62,255 bases of DNA from Bacteroidales bacterium OttesenSCG-928-B11 (lineage in GTDB: Bacteria > Bacteroidota > Bacteroidia > Bacteroidales > WCHB1-69): NCBI GenBank assembly GCA_030267125.1, contig JAJDJJ010000005.1, positions 1 through 62,255 of the forward strand, read 5' to 3'. The stretch's first letter is position 1. Every line of letters starts with the position of its first letter. A program made the position numbers and the translations under genes. Under the pieces are notes generated by a model. That model searched no databases, was not told the origin of the DNA, and saw only the letters and a list, made by a program, of their open reading frames with translations. This document shows positions 1-8,806 of this stretch, in pieces.

Positions 1-123
1 CTGGAATTGGTTGGTAAAGAGAAAATCGGGCAGGTTTTCCTTACCGACACAAACGCAGCCCGAGTTCAAGATATTTTGGATTCGCATGGCATTGAAAATA
101 AGATTTTTACAATTACACGCTGA
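1..123 (+). CDS. recF: RecF C-terminal fragment (probable)
   Basis: The window opens inside a reading frame that stays open for 40 codons and stops with TGA at 121-123. The visible peptide includes the run GQVFLTDTNAARVQDIL, which matches the late part of RecF (the D-loop/Walker B-distal region with I-F-I-T-D-T in other Bacteroidetes). RecF is the SMC-like ATPase that loads RecA at gaps. Only the last 40 residues can be seen, so neither the ATPase core nor the start is available and the call is tentative. The next gene starts 5 bases after the stop, which suggests co-transcription. Confidence 0.55.
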   Translation: MELVGKEKIGQVFLTDTNAARVQDILDSHGIENKIFTITR

Positions 124-128
124 TACTA

Positions 129-2027
129 ATGAATTATCTATCCATAGAAAAACTGACGAAATCTTACGGGGAGAAATTGCTTTTCGACCAGATCACATTC
201 GGCATCGAAAAAGGACAAAAAACAGCTTTGATAGCTAAAAACGGTACGGGGAAAAGCACACTGCTTAACATTATCGCCGGCCTGGAAGATCCCGACGGCG
301 GCGTGGTGGTTGCCCGGAATGATATCACCATCTCTTATTTGCCCCAAATCGATAATTTTTCGGAAGACTATTCGGTAATTGATACGATATTCGCCAGCCA
401 ATTGCCCGCGATACAGGCAATTAAAGAATATGAAACCTGTTTAATGCTGATGGGGAAAGCTACAACGCCAGCACTCTCACAGCGGATGGAGAAAGCGATA
501 GAAACAATTGACCGACTGAATGCTTGGGATATCGAAAACCGAGCAAAGGAGATCCTTTCGAAGTTTGGGATTCATAATGTTTTTCAGAATGTGGGCGAAC
601 TTTCCGGAGGACAACGCAAAAAGGCTTCTTTGGCTAAAACATTGATAGAGCAAACGGATCTGTTGATCTTGGATGAACCGACCAATCATTTGGATATCGA
701 TATGATCGAATGGTTGGAAGAGTATTTATCCACTTCTAACACAACACTTTTGATGGTTACTCATGACCGCTATTTTCTGGATCGGGTTTGCAATAACATC
801 ATTGAACTGGAAAATGCGAATCTCTATCAGTATAAAGGAAAGTACGATTATTATCTGGAAAAGAAAGCGGAAAGGTTGACGAATGAGGCGGCGGAACATG
901 AAAAGATCAAACAACTGTATGAAAAAGAGTTGCAGTGGGTGCATACTTCTCCACAAGCCCGAACGACAAAAGCAAAGGCACGAATCAATGCTTTCGAAAA
1001 CCTGAAAGAAGAAGCGTCGAAAAAAAGTGCGCAAAAACAGGAAGCTTTTAAGGTGCAAACAGAACGTCTGGGTAATAAAATACTGGAAATTAATAATATC
1101 GATTTTGCTTATGGCGACAATGTGTTGCTGGATGATTTCTCCTATATTTTCAAGAAAGGGGAAAAATGCGGCATCGTTGGAAAGAACGGCACGGGGAAGA
1201 GCACCTTTTTGAAGCTGATCATGAAAGAACTGAAACCCGATGCAGGAAAAATCACCCCTGGTCTGACGATCAAGTTTGGCTATTTTTCGCAAGACGGACT
1301 TGATGTAAAAGGGAATAAGCGGATTATCGATTTGGTGAAAGAGTATTCTGAAATGATCCGTACGGAAGGAGGTAACTATATCGGAGCTTCACAGTTTTTG
1401 AATCACTTCGGATTCAAATTTGAGCAACAATATACCTATTACGATGATTTGAGCGGAGGTGAAAAACGGAAATTACACTTGTTGATCACCCTGTTGCAAA
1501 GTCCCAATTTTTTAATTTTGGACGAGCCGACCAACGACTTCGATATCGATACACTTAACTTGCTGGAGGATTTTCTAACACATTATAAAGGATGCTTATT
1601 GATTGTCTCGCATGACCGCTGGTTTATGGATAAATTGGTGGATCATCTGTTCGTTTTTGAAGGCGAGGGCAAGGTGAAGGATTATTACGGTAACTATACC
1701 GAATATCGTATTGCCAAGGAGAAAGATCTCCGTGTTCAGAAAAAAATTGAAAAAGCGAGCCGGTTAGTGGAGGAGAAACCGCGGAATAATTCACCTAAAT
1801 CTCCAAAATTAACATATAAAGAACGGAAAGAGCTGGATGAATTGGAGCTTTCCATTGCTGAATTGGAAAATGAAAAAACGGAGATTGAGGCGAAACTTTC
1901 CGCGGGATTGGATGATGCGGCACAATTAACCGAAATAACCCAACGTTACCAAACCGTGCTGGAAGCATTAGACGAACAATCAATGCGTTGGTTGGAATTG
2001 AGTGAGAAAGAAACACAGGGAAACTGA
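129..2027 (+). CDS. uup: ABC-F family ATPase, Uup type
   Basis: This 632-residue protein has two ABC ATPase domains in tandem and no membrane segment, the ABC-F layout of proteins that act on ribosomes or nucleic acids. Domain 1 has a Walker A-like AKNGTGKST at residues 36-44, the signature LSGGQ near 158, and a Walker B with DEPTNHLD. Domain 2 has GKNGTGKST, LSGGE and DEPTNDFD. A charged helical tail (about residues 555-632, ending in a coiled coil) is typical of Uup rather than EttA. In domain 1 the first glycine of Walker A is alanine (A36), which may be normal for this lineage. It starts 5 bases after the probable recF and ends one base before the rsmE start codon, so the three genes probably share a transcript. 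Confidence 0.85.
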   Translation: MNYLSIEKLTKSYGEKLLFDQITFGIEKGQKTALIAKNGTGKSTLLNIIAGLEDPDGGVVVARNDITISYLPQIDNFSEDYSVIDTIFASQLPAIQAIKEYETCLMLMGKATTPALSQRMEKAIETIDRLNAWDIENRAKEILSKFGIHNVFQNVGELSGGQRKKASLAKTLIEQTDLLILDEPTNHLDIDMIEWLEEYLSTSNTTLLMVTHDRYFLDRVCNNIIELENANLYQYKGKYDYYLEKKAERLTNEAAEHEKIKQLYEKELQWVHTSPQARTTKAKARINAFENLKEEASKKSAQKQEAFKVQTERLGNKILEINNIDFAYGDNVLLDDFSYIFKKGEKCGIVGKNGTGKSTFLKLIMKELKPDAGKITPGLTIKFGYFSQDGLDVKGNKRIIDLVKEYSEMIRTEGGNYIGASQFLNHFGFKFEQQYTYYDDLSGGEKRKLHLLITLLQSPNFLILDEPTNDFDIDTLNLLEDFLTHYKGCLLIVSHDRWFMDKLVDHLFVFEGEGKVKDYYGNYTEYRIAKEKDLRVQKKIEKASRLVEEKPRNNSPKSPKLTYKERKELDELELSIAELENEKTEIEAKLSAGLDDAAQLTEITQRYQTVLEALDEQSMRWLELSEKETQGN

Positions 2028-2028
2028 T

Positions 2029-2733
2029 ATGGAGTATTATTATGTTCCTAATTTGAATGATGATATTGTGACACTGTCACAAGAGGAGGCGCGCCACTGT
2101 GTGCGAGTTATCCGCCATGTGGCTGGAGATGCGATCGTGATGGTGGATGGCAAAGGGCTGTGGGCGAGAGGTACTATTTTAGCTACAACAAAGGATCGTT
2201 GCCAGGTGCAAGTTGATGAACGGAAAATTGTTGAAAATCATCGGGTTTTATCATTGCATATCGCCGTATCACCAACAAAAAACAGGGAACGCGTGGAGTG
2301 GTTTGTAGAGAAGGCGGTGGAGGTAGGTATCGAAAAGATCACCTTTTTGCTGTGCGACCATTCCGAACGTCTGCGCGTGGACATGCAACGAATGGAGCGT
2401 ATAGCCATCTCCGCAATGAAACAATCGCAATCGGCAACGATTCCCGAAATGGATGTTCTCGCTTTTGATGCACTGATACAGGGAATGCGTAATTGGGAGG
2501 GCGATAAGATGATTGCATGGTGCGATGCGGATGACAATTCCGTGGAATTAGCGGATAAAGATTTGTTGAAAAATGATGTTCTGCTGCTGATTGGGCCGGA
2601 AGGTGATTTCAGCAAACGGGAAATCGAATTGGCGAAATCCGAAAATTTCACCGAAGTGCGGTTGGGGCCCAAACGTTTACGGACAGAAACGGCGGCAATA
2701 TACGGATGCTGTGTTATAAACTCTAAGGGGTGA
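2029..2733 (+). CDS. rsmE: 16S rRNA (uracil-1498-N3)-methyltransferase RsmE
   Basis: This 234-residue SPOUT-class methyltransferase methylates N3 of U1498 in 16S rRNA using S-adenosylmethionine. The C-terminal half carries the family motif LLIGPEGDFSKREIE followed by VRLGPKRLRTETAA, which forms the trefoil-knot SAM site. The N-terminal part has the PUA-like start EARHCVRVIRHVAGD. I place the start at the ATG at 2029, one base after the uup stop codon and preceded by AGGG. The in-frame ATG at 2002 lies inside uup and would add nine residues unlike the family. The C-terminus ends soon after the knot and is slightly short. Confidence 0.9.
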   Translation: MEYYYVPNLNDDIVTLSQEEARHCVRVIRHVAGDAIVMVDGKGLWARGTILATTKDRCQVQVDERKIVENHRVLSLHIAVSPTKNRERVEWFVEKAVEVGIEKITFLLCDHSERLRVDMQRMERIAISAMKQSQSATIPEMDVLAFDALIQGMRNWEGDKMIAWCDADDNSVELADKDLLKNDVLLLIGPEGDFSKREIELAKSENFTEVRLGPKRLRTETAAIYGCCVINSKG

Positions 2734-2800
2734 AAGTCTTTTAAACATATCCTGTTTTTGTTTGTTGATTATAGCAGGTTATTAATCAAGAAACAAAATC

Positions 2801-3397
2801 ATGAATACATTATTAGATAGAATTTTTGAAAAATCGGAAAAAGCCATCAAGAATTGGTGGCTTATGTTAATTGCAGGCATTGCTCTATTTGTATTGGGCA
2901 TTGTTGTTTTTTTTAACCCCGGAGGAAGTTACCTTGCGTTTTCCATATTGTTTGGAGTTGTCATGTTGGGCACCGGCATAGCGCAACTTGTCATTGCCAT
3001 TGCGGATAAGAATTATTTCACCACCCGCGGATGGATGATTGTCGCAGGTATTTTGGATATCATCTTGGGTGTCATACTCTGTGCCAATATTGGCTTATCG
3101 GCAATGACACTGCCTTTTATCTTAGGATTTTGGTTGATGTATCGTGGTTTTTTAGCTATCGGACTGGGCAGCGACATGTCGACACTTCGTTTTGAAGGCT
3201 CCACGCTAACCATCATCATGGGCGTATTGCAAGTTGTATTGGCTTTTTTGGTTCTATTTCAGCCGCTTGTGGGCGCATCCATGATCGTCGTATTTCTTGG
3301 CTTGGCATTTTTGATGGCAGGAGTTAACACCTGCTATATGGCTTGGCAGTTAAGGAGCCTGCACGTTCAAGTGAAAAAACTGCGTGGGAGCAAATGA
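2801..3397 (+). CDS. HdeD-like (DUF308) membrane protein
   Basis: This 198-residue inner-membrane protein has about six hydrophobic helices arranged as three hairpins of roughly 60 residues each, the layout of the HdeD/DUF308 family. A short charged N-terminus (residues 1-18) precedes the first helix, and the protein ends in a basic cytoplasmic tail. In enteric bacteria HdeD is tied to acid resistance at high cell density; in Bacteroidales its role is not established. It lies between rsmE and sodB with gaps of about 65 bases on either side, so it could be transcribed alone. The family call is by topology and glycine-rich helix pattern, not by catalytic residues. Confidence 0.7.
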   Translation: MNTLLDRIFEKSEKAIKNWWLMLIAGIALFVLGIVVFFNPGGSYLAFSILFGVVMLGTGIAQLVIAIADKNYFTTRGWMIVAGILDIILGVILCANIGLSAMTLPFILGFWLMYRGFLAIGLGSDMSTLRFEGSTLTIIMGVLQVVLAFLVLFQPLVGASMIVVFLGLAFLMAGVNTCYMAWQLRSLHVQVKKLRGSK

Positions 3398-3464
3398 CAG
3401 TGTGAATTCACAAAAAAATAAAAACGACATAATCAAAAATAGTATTCATTAAAAACAAATTATC

Positions 3465-4040
3465 ATGTTCACTTTACCGGAATTACCGTGGGCTAAAGAA
3501 GCCTTGGCGCCTGTCATAAGCGGAGAAACCATCGACTATCATTATGGGAAACATCACCAAGCGTATGTAAACAATCTCAATAATTTGATCAAAGGCACCG
3601 AATTTGAAAATGCTACGCTGGAAGAGATTATCAAGAAGGCCAAAGGCGGGATTTTTAACAACGCGGCACAGGTTTGGAACCACACTTTCTACTGGGAATC
3701 CTTGACACCTAATGCGCCACAAAAACCAAACGGCGAATTGTTGAAAAAAATTGAGACGCAATACGGCTCGTTCGAAGAATTTAAAACCTTGTTTTCCCAA
3801 GCGGCTGCCACACTCTTTGGATCTGGTTGGGCTTGGCTGGCGATCGATGAGGCGGGCGAGTTGAAGATTGTTCAAACCGGAAACGCTGAAAATCCGATGA
3901 CCCAGGGTTTGAAACCGCTCCTCACCTGTGATGTATGGGAGCATGCCTATTATATCGATTATCGAAACAAACGCCCGGATTACATAGAAAAATTCTTTAC
4001 CATCGTGAACTGGAAAAGAGTAGGGGAGAGGATGAAATAA
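3465..4040 (+). CDS. sodB: Superoxide dismutase [Fe]
   Basis: This 191-residue cytoplasmic Fe/Mn-type superoxide dismutase is very close in pattern to the enteric iron enzyme. Metal ligands can be read as H26 (in YHYGKHH), H73 (in QVWNHTFYW), and the Asp and His of DVWEHAYYIDY near residues 155-160. Gln69 in NNAAQ is the residue placed there by iron enzymes, which supports Fe (or cambialistic) use. The GSGWAWL motif is present and the length is normal. There is no signal peptide. A 12-bp hairpin at 4080-4109 lies downstream. Its presence fits an anaerobe that meets oxygen now and then, alongside the OsmC protein and the nitroreductase in this window. Confidence 0.95.
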   Translation: MFTLPELPWAKEALAPVISGETIDYHYGKHHQAYVNNLNNLIKGTEFENATLEEIIKKAKGGIFNNAAQVWNHTFYWESLTPNAPQKPNGELLKKIETQYGSFEEFKTLFSQAAATLFGSGWAWLAIDEAGELKIVQTGNAENPMTQGLKPLLTCDVWEHAYYIDYRNKRPDYIEKFFTIVNWKRVGERMK

Positions 4041-4079
4041 CGTAGAGGTTTTCAACATTTTATTGTAATTAACTAATTT

Positions 4080-4109
4080 ATAAACGGGAATAATTCTATT
4101 CCCGTTTAT
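4080..4109 (+). terminator. Hairpin downstream of sodB
   Basis: A perfect 12-bp stem (4080-4091 with 4098-4109, arms ATAAACGGGAAT and ATTCCCGTTTAT) closes a six-base loop 40 bases after the sodB stop. The following TATTTTTG is both the T-rich tail and a match to the Bacteroidetes -7 box, so terminator and next promoter are packed together. Confidence 0.7.
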
Positions 4110-4110
4110 C

Positions 4111-4118
4111 TATTTTTG
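4111..4118 (+). promoter_or_regulatory. -7 promoter box TATTTTTG
   Basis: This matches the Bacteroidetes primary sigma factor -7 consensus TAnnTTTG. It lies about 52 bases before the ATG at 4171 and just after the sodB terminator hairpin. No convincing -33 TTTG was seen at the usual distance. Confidence 0.55.
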
Positions 4119-4170
4119 TCATCCTCGTTTTCGCTGCAAAGAGAATATCGTGTTTTTTAACAATAAAAGA

Positions 4171-4635
4171 ATGACAGCACTGCTATTATTAGACAATCCG
4201 ACCAGTATCCAGGAGTGGAAAAACAGCATCAGGCATTTTTCGGCTTGCCGGAAAAATATAGATGTGTTTCAGAATCATCTTTTTAAAATTCTTAAAACGC
4301 AGAAAAAAAACGATAAACAGGTATTCCTGTTGCACTTTATTCCGAACTCTACGATTTTTGATCAACAAATACCATCGCGCTCCCTTATCCCAACTTCTTA
4401 TTTGCTTGATGTGATACGAGAACTATTAGAGATGATGTTGCAAAACCAGATTCAAATCAACTTCGTGGCAGATATTAAAACGCATAAGCCTATAAATCCC
4501 TTTGTAGATTCGGAGTGTCAAATCATTATAAATCAAAAAGAAACGGAAAAAGAATCAGATAAGATGACTTTTTTCGTGGAAATCAGTAAGGGAAAAACCC
4601 ATTGTTTCGAGGCTTGTTTTAACATTTCCTTATAG
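4171..4635 (+). CDS. Unknown protein, translationally coupled to tadA
   Basis: A 154-residue protein that I do not recognise. It has no signal peptide, no obvious membrane helix and no cysteine or histidine motif. The start LLLLDNP at the ATG at 4171 is preferred; a GTG at 4150 would add seven residues. The composition (many I, K, N, Q, F) is normal for this genome. Its stop codon TAG overlaps the GTG start of tadA by one base (TAGTG), so translation of the two is probably coupled, and a -7 box at 4111 could serve both. Nothing visible tells its function. Confidence 0.6.
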   Translation: MTALLLLDNPTSIQEWKNSIRHFSACRKNIDVFQNHLFKILKTQKKNDKQVFLLHFIPNSTIFDQQIPSRSLIPTSYLLDVIRELLEMMLQNQIQINFVADIKTHKPINPFVDSECQIIINQKETEKESDKMTFFVEISKGKTHCFEACFNISL

Positions 4636-5078
4636 TGCAGAACCATTCGGATGAATTTTATATGAAACGGGCGCTGGATGAGGCGTTTGACGCATACGAG
4701 CGGGATGAGATTCCGGTCGGAGCGGTTGTTGTTTTGCAAGGAGACATTATTGCCCGCGGTTACAATTTGACCCAAACACTGCAAGATGTCACAGCCCATG
4801 CCGAGATGCAGGCAATTACTTCGGCCGCCAATCATATCGGTGGCAAATATTTAAATGAATGCACGTTGTATGTTACACTGGAGCCTTGCGTCATGTGTGC
4901 GGGGGCAATTGCCTGGGCACAATTTGGGAGATTGGTATATGGGGCTAAAGACACCAAAAAAGGATACTCCCTATTGGCCGGTAATATCTTACACCCTAAG
5001 ACTGAAGTGCTTTCCGGCGTACTCGAAAAAGAGTGCGGAGATATCTTGCGCGATTTTTTTCAAAAGAAAAGAGTATAG
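4635..5078 (+). CDS. tadA: tRNA-specific adenosine deaminase TadA
   Basis: This 147-residue cytidine/adenosine deaminase-fold enzyme converts A34 to inosine in tRNA-Arg(ACG). Zinc ligands are H55 (in AHAEMQ, with catalytic E57) and C85 and C88 (in EPCVMCAGA). The segment VPVGAVVV-like (IPVGAVVVLQG) and the YGAKD motif near 110 are typical of TadA rather than of guanine or cytosine deaminases. The GTG start at 4635 overlaps the stop codon of the upstream gene; the next in-frame ATG is ten codons later and would remove the start of the first helix. The C-terminal FFQKKRV is the usual basic TadA tail. Confidence 0.9.
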   Translation: MQNHSDEFYMKRALDEAFDAYERDEIPVGAVVVLQGDIIARGYNLTQTLQDVTAHAEMQAITSAANHIGGKYLNECTLYVTLEPCVMCAGAIAWAQFGRLVYGAKDTKKGYSLLAGNILHPKTEVLSGVLEKECGDILRDFFQKKRV

Positions 5079-5093
5079 TCGAAAATTTTCCTG

Positions 5094-5101
5094 TATTTTT
5101 G
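5094..5101 (+). promoter_or_regulatory. -7 promoter box TATTTTTG
   Basis: TAnnTTTG match followed by TCCGCGC, 28 bases before the ATG at 5130. It overlaps the end of the tadA region only by proximity (tadA stops at 5078). Confidence 0.6.
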
Positions 5102-5129
5102 TCCGCGCATTAAAAATCGCGTGCAAATA

Positions 5130-5885
5130 ATGAAAAAAACACTCCTTTTTATTACTCTGCTCCTCTGTACCCACCAACTTCTTCATTCTCAAAAATTTAT
5201 TGGTTCCGCTATTTTTGGAGGAAATGCCACGCAAATCCGTGGAGATATGATATACGGCTATCGAAAGTTTGGCTTTAATGCCGGGGCTTCGGTTAGCTTG
5301 GCTTGCAACCAACGGCAATCGTGGTTTGTCACGGTGGAATTGCTCTACACACAAAAAGGATCTTTTCAAAAAGCATTGGTTGATTCGATGAATGCTTTCC
5401 GGACAGAAAATATTGACTACTCGGTTCCTCTAAATAATAAAGTAAAATACAAAGTCAACCTCGATTATGTAGAAGTGCCCGTACTGGCACATTATGAAGA
5501 TCCGAATACGGGGTGGGCATTGGGGTTAGGCTTTTCGTGGGCAAGGTTAGTCAGAGTCAAAGAGTTGGAAAATGGCTATGTATTGCTCACGAATTTGAAT
5601 TCGGGGATATACAAAAAAAATGATTGGTGTGCTATAGTTGATGTTAAATTTAAGATATACAAAAATCTGAAATTTAATTTTCGATTTCAATACTCCATGA
5701 TTCCCATCCGCAAGCGAACATTCTACTATGAAGCAACTGGAGAAGTGCAAAGCATTAGGCCTCAGCGCAATAACGCACTTTCTCTTAGGCTCATATATTC
5801 ATTTAATGAAAAATACAGACGAAATACCAACTTCAATCCTTCCGGCGAGCGCAAAGGCGCTAAATGGATTCGGGATATCGATTAA
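5130..5885 (+). CDS. Outer-membrane beta-barrel protein (PorT-like)
   Basis: This 251-residue protein has a signal peptide (MKKTLLFITLLLC..., cleavage likely after HSQ near residue 20). The mature part alternates short hydrophobic strands with aromatic ends, such as FGFNAGASVSLAC, WFVTVELLYTQKGSF, LDYVEVPVLAHY and GWALGLGFSWARL. That is the pattern of the Bacteroidetes porin-family eight-strand barrel (outer membrane beta-barrel, PorT-like). YTQKGSF is a recurrent family motif. I start it at the ATG at 5130; the GTG at 5121 would put three residues before the signal peptide. It is 11 bases from the following lipoprotein-like gene, so the two may form a unit. Compare the similar protein at 50400-51053. 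Confidence 0.75.
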   Translation: MKKTLLFITLLLCTHQLLHSQKFIGSAIFGGNATQIRGDMIYGYRKFGFNAGASVSLACNQRQSWFVTVELLYTQKGSFQKALVDSMNAFRTENIDYSVPLNNKVKYKVNLDYVEVPVLAHYEDPNTGWALGLGFSWARLVRVKELENGYVLLTNLNSGIYKKNDWCAIVDVKFKIYKNLKFNFRFQYSMIPIRKRTFYYEATGEVQSIRPQRNNALSLRLIYSFNEKYRRNTNFNPSGERKGAKWIRDID

Positions 5886-5896
5886 GATAGAAACAA

Positions 5897-6931
5897 ATGA
5901 AAAGAAAAATTTTAGTATTTGCAGCCCTTGTCGTTTCCTCGCTTTTTTTCCAATGCTCCAAAGAGTTGGAACTCAACGACCCGTCTAAACAGGTAACCAT
6001 TGTTTATGCGATCATCAATCCCAGCGAACCAACACAGTATTTTAAAATATATAAAGGCTATCTCACTGATGGCAATGCGATTGAGGCTGCGCAACATTGG
6101 GATAATATATACTATCATGTTGATAGTATTGAAGTTAAATTGGTGGAATATAATGGCGCTAATAAAGTAAAGGAGTTTCTTTTGGACACCACCACCGCAA
6201 TACCCAAAGACAGCGGTGTTTTCACCTATCCCGCGCAACTTTTGTATTGTACAGATGAGGTTATCAATGATGAATCGGAGTATGAGCTGGTTATAACCTT
6301 GGCTTCGGGCAAGGTGGTGAAGTCCCGGATTCCCATTTGCCAATCGTTTAGATATTCCAACTTGAGTGAGTCATCGCAAATAGCATTAACCGCTAAAAAA
6401 TCCACGATATCCTTTACGTCTTCCGCCAATGCTCTAGCATACGATATTTACCAAATATTTCATTATGTTGAAATAAGTAAACATTCGGGAGAGATTGTGA
6501 AAAGGGGAAGCGTGAAGCGGAAATTAAATCCGTCGTTGATTACCAATTTGTCTAATGAGAGTAAGATTTCGTATTCGTATGCGGGCAATAGTATCTATTC
6601 GGCTATCGCAAATGAGCTGAAACAAGACAATACGGTCACGCGCTATCGCGATGATCACAAATGTGTGGAATTTATCGTTTATGCCGCCGGTGAAGAGCTT
6701 TTGGTTTACATTAATTCACAAACACCTACCACCAGTATTGTGACGGATATTAATATTTACAGTAACATTGAATCTGAAGATGGCAGCGGATTTGGCATAT
6801 TTTCATCCCGAAATCATATAAAAGGTCGTTATAATATTGATAATAAGAGTGAAGACTCTTTGGTGAGGGGCTCGATTACAAGACACCTGGGGTTCGATTA
6901 CCTGCGGAATCGCCCGGATATGGAAAATTAA
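5897..6931 (+). CDS. Secreted, probable lipoprotein with DUF4249-like layout
   Basis: A 344-residue protein beginning with a basic residue pair, a hydrophobic stretch and SSLFFQC at residues 14-20. C20 could be a lipidation site, although the FFQC lipobox is weak. The mature start (CSKELELNDPSKQVTIVYAI) resembles the opening of DUF4249-type Bacteroidetes surface lipoproteins, which usually accompany outer-membrane barrels. No catalytic motif is visible, and the body is mostly beta-strand-like. It sits 11 bases after a beta-barrel gene, which fits an envelope role. The family assignment is a guess from the layout; the secreted nature is more certain. Confidence 0.5.
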   Translation: MKRKILVFAALVVSSLFFQCSKELELNDPSKQVTIVYAIINPSEPTQYFKIYKGYLTDGNAIEAAQHWDNIYYHVDSIEVKLVEYNGANKVKEFLLDTTTAIPKDSGVFTYPAQLLYCTDEVINDESEYELVITLASGKVVKSRIPICQSFRYSNLSESSQIALTAKKSTISFTSSANALAYDIYQIFHYVEISKHSGEIVKRGSVKRKLNPSLITNLSNESKISYSYAGNSIYSAIANELKQDNTVTRYRDDHKCVEFIVYAAGEELLVYINSQTPTTSIVTDINIYSNIESEDGSGFGIFSSRNHIKGRYNIDNKSEDSLVRGSITRHLGFDYLRNRPDMEN

Positions 6932-6952
6932 CATTATTAAATCAATATAAAA

Positions 6953-8611
6953 ATGAAAAAAACGAATCTATTTTTTTTAACAGCGTTAGCCTGTTGCGTA
7001 ACCCTTTTTGTTTCTTGCAATTCAAAACCGAAGCAAGAATCCGAACCTGAAACTAAAAAAGAGATGACACTACAAGAAAAAGTGGAAGAGTTCGCTATGG
7101 TGGAACTGAGCTCGCCGTTGGTGAACAACCTTACGGAAAATGAAAAAGCGCTAATCCCGATTTTTGTGGAAATTGCTGACATTATGGACAGGCTTTTTTG
7201 GAAACAAACCTATGGAGACAAAACCGAAATTGAAAAAATTAGCGATGCTTGGGCGAAAGAATTTGCTGTCATCAACTACGGCCCATGGGAAAGATTAAAC
7301 AATAATGTCGCTTTCATCGATGGTTATGGTGAAAAACCGTTGGGTTGTCAATATTATCCGACTGACATTACTAAGGAAGAGTACGAAGCTTATACTTGTC
7401 CCGATAAAGGTAGTTTGTATACTGTGCTACGCCGCAATGAAGACGGTTCGCTGAGGACTGTTTGGTATCGTGATGAATATAAAGAAGAGATTACGAAAGT
7501 GTGTGCGTTGCTGGATAAAGCAATTCCGCTTGCTGATGATCCGGGTTTGAAAAAATATCTTGAAGAACGTAAAAAAGCGTTTGAAACCGATGATTATTTT
7601 GCTAGTGATATGGTTTGGATGGACATGAAAGAGAGCAAAATCGATTTTGTGGTTGGGCCAATCGAAAACTATGATGATAAACTAAACGAAGCCAAAGCGT
7701 CTTACGAAGGATTTATTTTGTTAAAAGACGAGAAAAGAAGTGCCGATTTGGCGAAATTTGTGTCATTACTACCACAATTACAGACAGAACTTCCCGGTGA
7801 AGCAAAATATAAAACATTTGTGCCCGGAACTTCTTCCGACTTGAATGTTTATGATGCCGTTTATTATGCCGGTGACTGCAACTCGGGAAGTAAGACTATT
7901 GCGATCAATTTGCCGAATGACGACAGAGTGCAAAAAGCAAAAGGCGCCCGTCGTTTACAGCTGAGAAACTCCATGCAAGCTAAATTCGATAAAATCTTAT
8001 TGCCTATCAGCGACTTGATCATCGAGCCGGCGCAAAGACAATATGTGAAATTCGACGCTTTCTTCTGGAATGTAACTTTCCATGAAGTAGCTCATGGATT
8101 GGGGATTAAACAAACCTTAGATGGCAGAAGCGTGGATGAGGCGTTGGATATTGAAAAAACGTCTTGGGAAGAGGCTAAAGCCGATATCTTGGGACTGTTT
8201 TTGACTTGCAATTTGATCGGAAAAGGTGAAATCACAGGTATTACAGTGGAAGATGCAATCACTACTTACATCGCGGGAATCCTTCGTTCGGTAAGATTCG
8301 GAGCATCCAGCTCGCATGGAAAAGCCAATATGATGTGCTATAACTACATGGAAAAAGAAGGCGCTTTCTCTCGCAACGAAGATGGCACTTACCATATTGA
8401 TTTCGACAAAGCGAAAGCTTCTATTGATAGCTGGGGAGCATTGATCTTAAAAGTGCAAGGCGATGGCGACTTGGCATTTGCCACACAGTTTAGAGCGGAA
8501 AATGGAGGTATAGGAGAAGCTTTACAGGCTGATTTGGATAAAATCAATAACGCTGGCATTCCGCGCGACATTCGCTTCAAACAAGGACTTGAAACCTTGG
8601 GGTTGAAATAA
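6953..8611 (+). CDS. Zinc metallopeptidase, DPP III / M49-like lipoprotein
   Basis: This 552-residue protein has a lipoprotein signal (LFVSC, lipid cysteine at about residue 22), so it is probably anchored facing the periplasm or surface. The zinc site reads HEVAHG at residues 377-382 and EEAKAD at 406-411. This is the HExxH...EExxAD/E arrangement of dipeptidyl peptidase III-like enzymes. Classical DPP III has the longer HExxGH, so this is the bacterial variant group, which is also related to the C-terminal part of plant NUDX3 proteins. The substrate is probably short peptides. It stands alone, followed by a 20-bp hairpin at 8655-8706. The peptidase fold is fairly certain; the precise activity is not. 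Confidence 0.75.
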   Translation: MKKTNLFFLTALACCVTLFVSCNSKPKQESEPETKKEMTLQEKVEEFAMVELSSPLVNNLTENEKALIPIFVEIADIMDRLFWKQTYGDKTEIEKISDAWAKEFAVINYGPWERLNNNVAFIDGYGEKPLGCQYYPTDITKEEYEAYTCPDKGSLYTVLRRNEDGSLRTVWYRDEYKEEITKVCALLDKAIPLADDPGLKKYLEERKKAFETDDYFASDMVWMDMKESKIDFVVGPIENYDDKLNEAKASYEGFILLKDEKRSADLAKFVSLLPQLQTELPGEAKYKTFVPGTSSDLNVYDAVYYAGDCNSGSKTIAINLPNDDRVQKAKGARRLQLRNSMQAKFDKILLPISDLIIEPAQRQYVKFDAFFWNVTFHEVAHGLGIKQTLDGRSVDEALDIEKTSWEEAKADILGLFLTCNLIGKGEITGITVEDAITTYIAGILRSVRFGASSSHGKANMMCYNYMEKEGAFSRNEDGTYHIDFDKAKASIDSWGALILKVQGDGDLAFATQFRAENGGIGEALQADLDKINNAGIPRDIRFKQGLETLGLK

Positions 8612-8654
8612 GCAGCGAAGGAGCTTTTCCGGAGGTTGTTTTCAGCCGCGATGA

Positions 8655-8706
8655 ATAACGAACACGGAGAGTTGGTCTTAAAAAATCAACTCTCCGTGTT
8701 CGTTAT
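8655..8706 (+). terminator. 20-bp perfect hairpin without T-tract
   Basis: Arms 8655-8674 and 8687-8706 (core AACGAACACGGAGAGTTG and its complement) are perfectly paired around a 12-base loop. It lies 43 bases after the peptidase stop codon and ends the peptidase transcript most simply. No run of T follows on either strand, so it may stabilise an mRNA 3' end rather than act as an intrinsic terminator. Confidence 0.55.
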
Positions 8707-8806
8707 GTTTCCAAAGATTCGTATAGCGCTATAATATTGATGCTTTCCTTGAACTTTTCACATCAAGCCATGTTGTTTATCATATAAAAATCAAAGATAA
8801 ATAGCC

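Noticed and set aside
726-1292. 188-codon frame antisense to uup
   Set aside because: It lies fully inside the strongly conserved uup gene, has no family pattern and is a shadow of its codon usage.
3401-3412. Palindrome TGTGAATTCACA before sodB as an operator
   Set aside because: It is a single 12-bp copy with no second site and no match to a regulator box I know; it could be chance or a weak 3' hairpin of the upstream gene.
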